Of a stretch of DNA of 64,000 nt, positions 62,093 through 64,000 are shown in pieces. The position numbers and the translations under genes are program-made. Source of the stretch: Pseudomonas multiresinivorans. Lineage in GTDB: Bacteria; Pseudomonadota; Gammaproteobacteria; Pseudomonadales; Pseudomonadaceae. A model generated the notes under the pieces. It had not been told where the DNA came from. It saw only the letters and a list, made by a program, of their open reading frames with translations, and ran no database searches. Position 1 is the stretch's first letter, and the number at the start of each line of letters is the position of its first letter. The DNA lies in assembly GCF_012971725.1 (NCBI RefSeq), contig NZ_CP048833.1:434001-498000 (forward strand). The letters are read 5' to 3'.

Positions 62093-64000
62093 ATGAGCCA
62101 GTTCCAGAAACTGCCTGAGCCAGCCACTCTCAGCAAAAGCGCGTGGTTCTGGAGGGAGGCGCCCAGCAGCACCGCCTATGCGGCAGCACTGCTGATGGCC
62201 TTGGCGTTGGTGCTGTACCTTTATCCGCTCTCCTTCCTGGCCGGGCATGGGCTGTTTTTCGAGGGAGGGGATGCAGCCTCCCACGTGGCAGGCTGGTTGT
62301 TCTTCGAGAAAGACGATTGGCATTTCCCGCTGCTCAAGTCCGTTCGCTTGAACGCCCCGGAAGGCACCAGCATCGCTTTCACCGATAGCATCCCGCTGCT
62401 GGCTCTGCTGCTGAAGCCTTTCCGCACTCTGCTCCCGGACGGATACCATTACTTCGGGCTCTGGCATGGCTTCAGCTATCTGCTCCAGGCTGCCGCCGCC
62501 GTGTTCCTCATCCGCTCGCTGAAAGTTCGCCATCTGCCGGGCGCACTCCTCGCAGCCGCCTTCGCGATCACCTGGCCGGCGCTGACCCATCGCCTGGGGC
62601 ACACGGCCCTGATGACCCAGGGCCTGCTCCTGATAGCACTGGGTATCTACTTCCGCAGCTTCCAGACAACCTGGAGCCTGAGCAGAACCAGTATCAGCTT
62701 TATCGCACTGACCTGCGCCGCGCTGCTGATCCATCCGTATCTGCTGGCGATGATCTATCCGGTTTTCATCGCCTGCCTGTTGGCTCGGCACCAGCGATCC
62801 CGTCTGACGCTCGCTCAGGGAGCACGCTGGATCATCACCTCCCTGGCAGCACTTCTGCTGATCATGTATGCCGGCGGATACTTCATCGGCAAGGGAGCAG
62901 CGATCGGCGGCTTCGGCGTCTACTCGATGAACCTGCTATCGCCATTTTGTGGCGGACTGCTCTGTGCACCCGTGGATGCCACCGGCGGCCAGGATGAAGG
63001 CTTCAACTACCTTGGCGCTGGCATTCTGCTGCTGTTGCCCATCGCCCTGGCTCTTCAGGGCGCAGATCTGTTCAGAGCGCTGCGCAAACATTGGCCGCTG
63101 ACGCTGGTCATGGCGGGTTTTCTGCTCTACGCCGCTAGCGACCGCATCTTCCTCGGCCAGCATCTCCTGCTGGACGTGCCTCTGCCCCGGCTGCTGGAAG
63201 GTGCCTTTGGCATCTTCCGCGTCAGCGGACGATTCTTCTGGCTGGTTGGCTACGGCTTACTGTTCGCCGTGCTCGCCACTTTGCTTCGTCGCCAGAGCGG
63301 CGCATTGCTGCTGATCATCGCCGCCGCCCTGGCTCTGCAGTGGTATGACACCCATCCGCTGCGCGATCGAGTGCAGTTCTTTACTCGCCTGTCCCCCACT
63401 CTGGAGCTCGTCCCCTGGCGATCAGCACTGGCCGGACTGCACAACATCGAGATCTATCCCGCCTTTGGGTGCAAGGACAACCCGACTGAAGACTACGTCC
63501 GCTACCAATACATCGCTGCCAACCTCGGCCTGACGATCAACAGCGCCTACACGGCGCGAACGGTAGTGCATTGCGACCAGAAGAATGCCTTCTCGCAAGC
63601 TCCCGCGCAGGACGGCCAGCTGTATGTGAGAGCGGGCTTCCTGCGCAACTCGCTGGACTTGCCGCCCCTGTTTCAGCAAGCGATCGCAGCAGGCGATTGC
63701 CTGCTCGACACGGTCCACCTGATCTGCGCCAAGAACCATTCCGGCGCTTCCTGGGGTGCGGTCGGATCCCCCCTGACCCTGCAGCAGCAAGAATTCTCCG
63801 CGCACTGGGAGGCCGCGCAACTGCCCTCCCTGATCGGCCAATTGCAAGGAGACCGCCTGGTACCGCGCACCCCGGGCCAGGCGGGGTACCTCAGCTACGG
63901 TCCTTACATCGACCTACCGGCCGGCGTCTACCAGCACCGCATCGACTATCTCAGCCAGGCAGACGACACCACAACCGTGGGCAGCTGGGACCTGGTTGGG
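62093..64000 (+). CDS. DUF6311-like polytopic membrane protein, partial
   Basis: Open from the ATG at 62093 to the right edge (636 codons) with no stop, so the C-terminus is missing. There are about ten to twelve hydrophobic helices in the first ~430 residues (for example LLMALALVLYLYPLSFLAG and GALLLIIAAALALQWYD). The luminal acidic FFEGGDAASHVAGW (~52) follows helix 1, as in GT-C glycosyltransferases where such an Asp is catalytic. A soluble domain follows from ~450. I place it with DUF6311 membrane proteins. Divergence from the A-band glycosyltransferases suggests a lipid-linked sugar transfer to surface polysaccharide. Confidence 0.75.
   Translation, partial: MSQFQKLPEPATLSKSAWFWREAPSSTAYAAALLMALALVLYLYPLSFLAGHGLFFEGGDAASHVAGWLFFEKDDWHFPLLKSVRLNAPEGTSIAFTDSIPLLALLLKPFRTLLPDGYHYFGLWHGFSYLLQAAAAVFLIRSLKVRHLPGALLAAAFAITWPALTHRLGHTALMTQGLLLIALGIYFRSFQTTWSLSRTSISFIALTCAALLIHPYLLAMIYPVFIACLLARHQRSRLTLAQGARWIITSLAALLLIMYAGGYFIGKGAAIGGFGVYSMNLLSPFCGGLLCAPVDATGGQDEGFNYLGAGILLLLPIALALQGADLFRALRKHWPLTLVMAGFLLYAASDRIFLGQHLLLDVPLPRLLEGAFGIFRVSGRFFWLVGYGLLFAVLATLLRRQSGALLLIIAAALALQWYDTHPLRDRVQFFTRLSPTLELVPWRSALAGLHNIEIYPAFGCKDNPTEDYVRYQYIAANLGLTINSAYTARTVVHCDQKNAFSQAPAQDGQLYVRAGFLRNSLDLPPLFQQAIAAGDCLLDTVHLICAKNHSGASWGAVGSPLTLQQQEFSAHWEAAQLPSLIGQLQGDRLVPRTPGQAGYLSYGPYIDLPAGVYQHRIDYLSQADDTTTVGSWDLVG

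Noticed and set aside
61806..62096. 96-codon plus-strand frame with a hydrophobic, signal-like start
   Set aside because: No ribosome-binding site, Arg/Ser-rich tail, and it overlaps the DUF6311 start out of frame; possibly chance or a decayed gene, not supportable.

Overview
The window is chromosomal DNA of a Pseudomonas. It is GC-rich and uses GC-rich codons. Nearly every gene has a recognisable counterpart in P. aeruginosa, and short Pseudomonas-type REP palindromes (core GAGCAAGCTCGCTCC) fill the intergenic spaces. Blocks that I recall lying apart in P. aeruginosa PAO1 are joined here: sia genes, bau genes, the PA0065-PA0069 block, PA0102-PA0114 cytochrome oxidase, pnt, and the PA5445-PA5459 A-band locus. 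This suggests a related species with a rearranged chromosome, perhaps of the P. nitroreducens/citronellolis type. The species is inference; the genus is well supported. I see no rRNA, tRNA, CRISPR array, prophage or intact insertion sequence.

Layout. 1-2543: the siaABCD c-di-GMP signalling operon, with siaA cut by the window edge. 2633-4369: a NYN-LOTUS RNA-binding type protein, a small secreted DUF2845 protein and a GNAT acetyltransferase. 4370-5243: a repeat-rich gap with a striking nested-hairpin element, a hexamer tandem repeat and REPs. 5244-6350: a Bro-N protein and a YefM-YoeB toxin-antitoxin pair. 6442-10827: beta-alanine catabolism (bauC, bauB, bauA) with divergent bauR. 11227-15011: a four-gene cluster of flavin monooxygenase, Rid protein, DUF1028 and M20 deacylase, whose substrate is unknown. 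15484-22603: a HAD phosphatase, a GGDEF/EAL protein, a CheB-CheR-PAS hybrid and a lipoprotein. 22852-28934: gamma carbonic anhydrase-like protein, oligopeptidase A, a zinc-ribbon protein, a Pit phosphate transporter and an SOS-box-controlled radical SAM protein. 29214-30597: beta carbonic anhydrase and an unknown protein.

31016-39851 is the complete aa3 cytochrome c oxidase locus: subunits II, I and III, the CuB and CuA copper chaperones, SURF1, heme O and heme A synthases, and two small accessory genes. An RpoS-like promoter lies upstream and REP pairs are lodged between its genes. 40480-43434 is the three-gene proton-translocating transhydrogenase, followed by an acetyl-CoA hydrolase/transferase and a small DUF1127 protein.

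45753-61474, all on the minus strand, is the common polysaccharide antigen (A-band, D-rhamnan) locus. wbpW, gmd and rmd make GDP-D-rhamnose. wbpX, wbpY and wbpZ polymerise it. wzm and wzt export it. Upstream are two membrane acyltransferases, a methyltransferase and two paralogous glycosyltransferases that probably decorate or cap the chain. A divergent DUF6311 membrane protein runs off the right edge.

The best leads for something new are the branched hairpin element at 4760-4946, the oxygenase-Rid-DUF1028-deacylase cluster with an arginine-less Rid protein, a REP subtype with an exact 14-bp insertion, and the duplicated glycosyltransferase/acyltransferase extension of the A-band locus.
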